NCBI GenBank assembly: GCA_905197665.1
Contig: CAJJZP010000024.1
Coordinates: 1 to 31,389 of the forward strand
From: an uncultured Collinsella sp.
GTDB taxonomy: Bacteria; Actinomycetota; Coriobacteriia; Coriobacteriales; Coriobacteriaceae
Direction: 5' to 3'
DNA: 31,389 bases
Program-made: the position numbers and the translations under genes
Part shown: positions 31,386-31,389 of the stretch, piece by piece
Numbering within the stretch: position 1 is the first letter of the stretch
How the letters are laid out: each line of letters starts with the position of its first letter
Notes under the pieces: generated by a model
The model's input: only the letters and a program-made list of their open reading frames with translations
The model's database searches: none
Told to the model about the DNA's origin: nothing

Positions 31386-31389
31386 GTCT

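Overview
The window (31,389 nt, GC-rich, housekeeping genes with strongly C/G-ending codons) looks like chromosome of a coriobacterium (Actinomycetota), most likely Collinsella or a close relative. This is inferred from protein style and from the gene order alaS-ruvX-mltG-yqeG-aroK-aroB-like-pepP-efp-asp23-nusB-xseB-tlyA-nadK-recN; no 16S or database comparison was possible. I see no rRNA, tRNA, CRISPR array, insertion sequence or integrase.

Layout. (1) 1-1640: minus strand. The first codons of a gene that runs off the left edge, an AT-richer 510-nt stretch holding a series of hairpins, then a GldA-type metal-dependent alcohol dehydrogenase. (2) 1755-5070: a promoter, a complete isoleucine T-box riboswitch (specifier ATC, antiterminator and competing terminator all legible), ileS, and a large nested hairpin element. 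(3) 5171-8209: lspA and an rluD-type pseudouridine synthase, overlapping by one base, then a membrane glycosyltransferase and a terminator. (4) 8241-11352: a small A24 prepilin-peptidase-like protein, a dGTPase-like HD hydrolase and the AAA+ protein RarA. (5) 11453-14609: a stress-sigma module, namely a membrane-anchored coiled-coil protein, an RsbW-fold protein with eroded ATP-binding boxes, a SigB-family sigma factor and an AI-2E-family permease, all overlapping or nearly so. (6) 14661-21360: terminator, alaS promoter, alaS, ruvX, mltG, a YqeG phosphatase, shikimate kinase and an AroB homologue that has lost its catalytic residues. (7) 21367-27879: promoter and structured leader, an M24 peptidase, terminator, then efp, asp23, nusB, xseB, tlyA, nadK and recN. 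(8) 27939-31143: a MurR/RpiR regulator (minus) divergent from a fused fructose-type PTS permease (EIIB-EIIC-EIIA), with repeated CTTTCA motifs between them that may be operators. (9) 31144-31389: non-coding tail with a tandem repeat and small hairpins.

How it fits together. Most genes serve translation (ileS, alaS, efp, rluD, tlyA), transcription (nusB, sigB), genome maintenance (rarA, ruvX, recN, xseB, dGTPase) and the envelope (lspA, mltG, glycosyltransferase). The clearest departures from the ordinary are the pseudo-AroB encoded next to an apparently intact shikimate kinase, the RsbW-like protein without recognisable N, G1 or G2 boxes next to sigB, the transcription-attenuating ileS T-box, and several elaborate intergenic hairpins.
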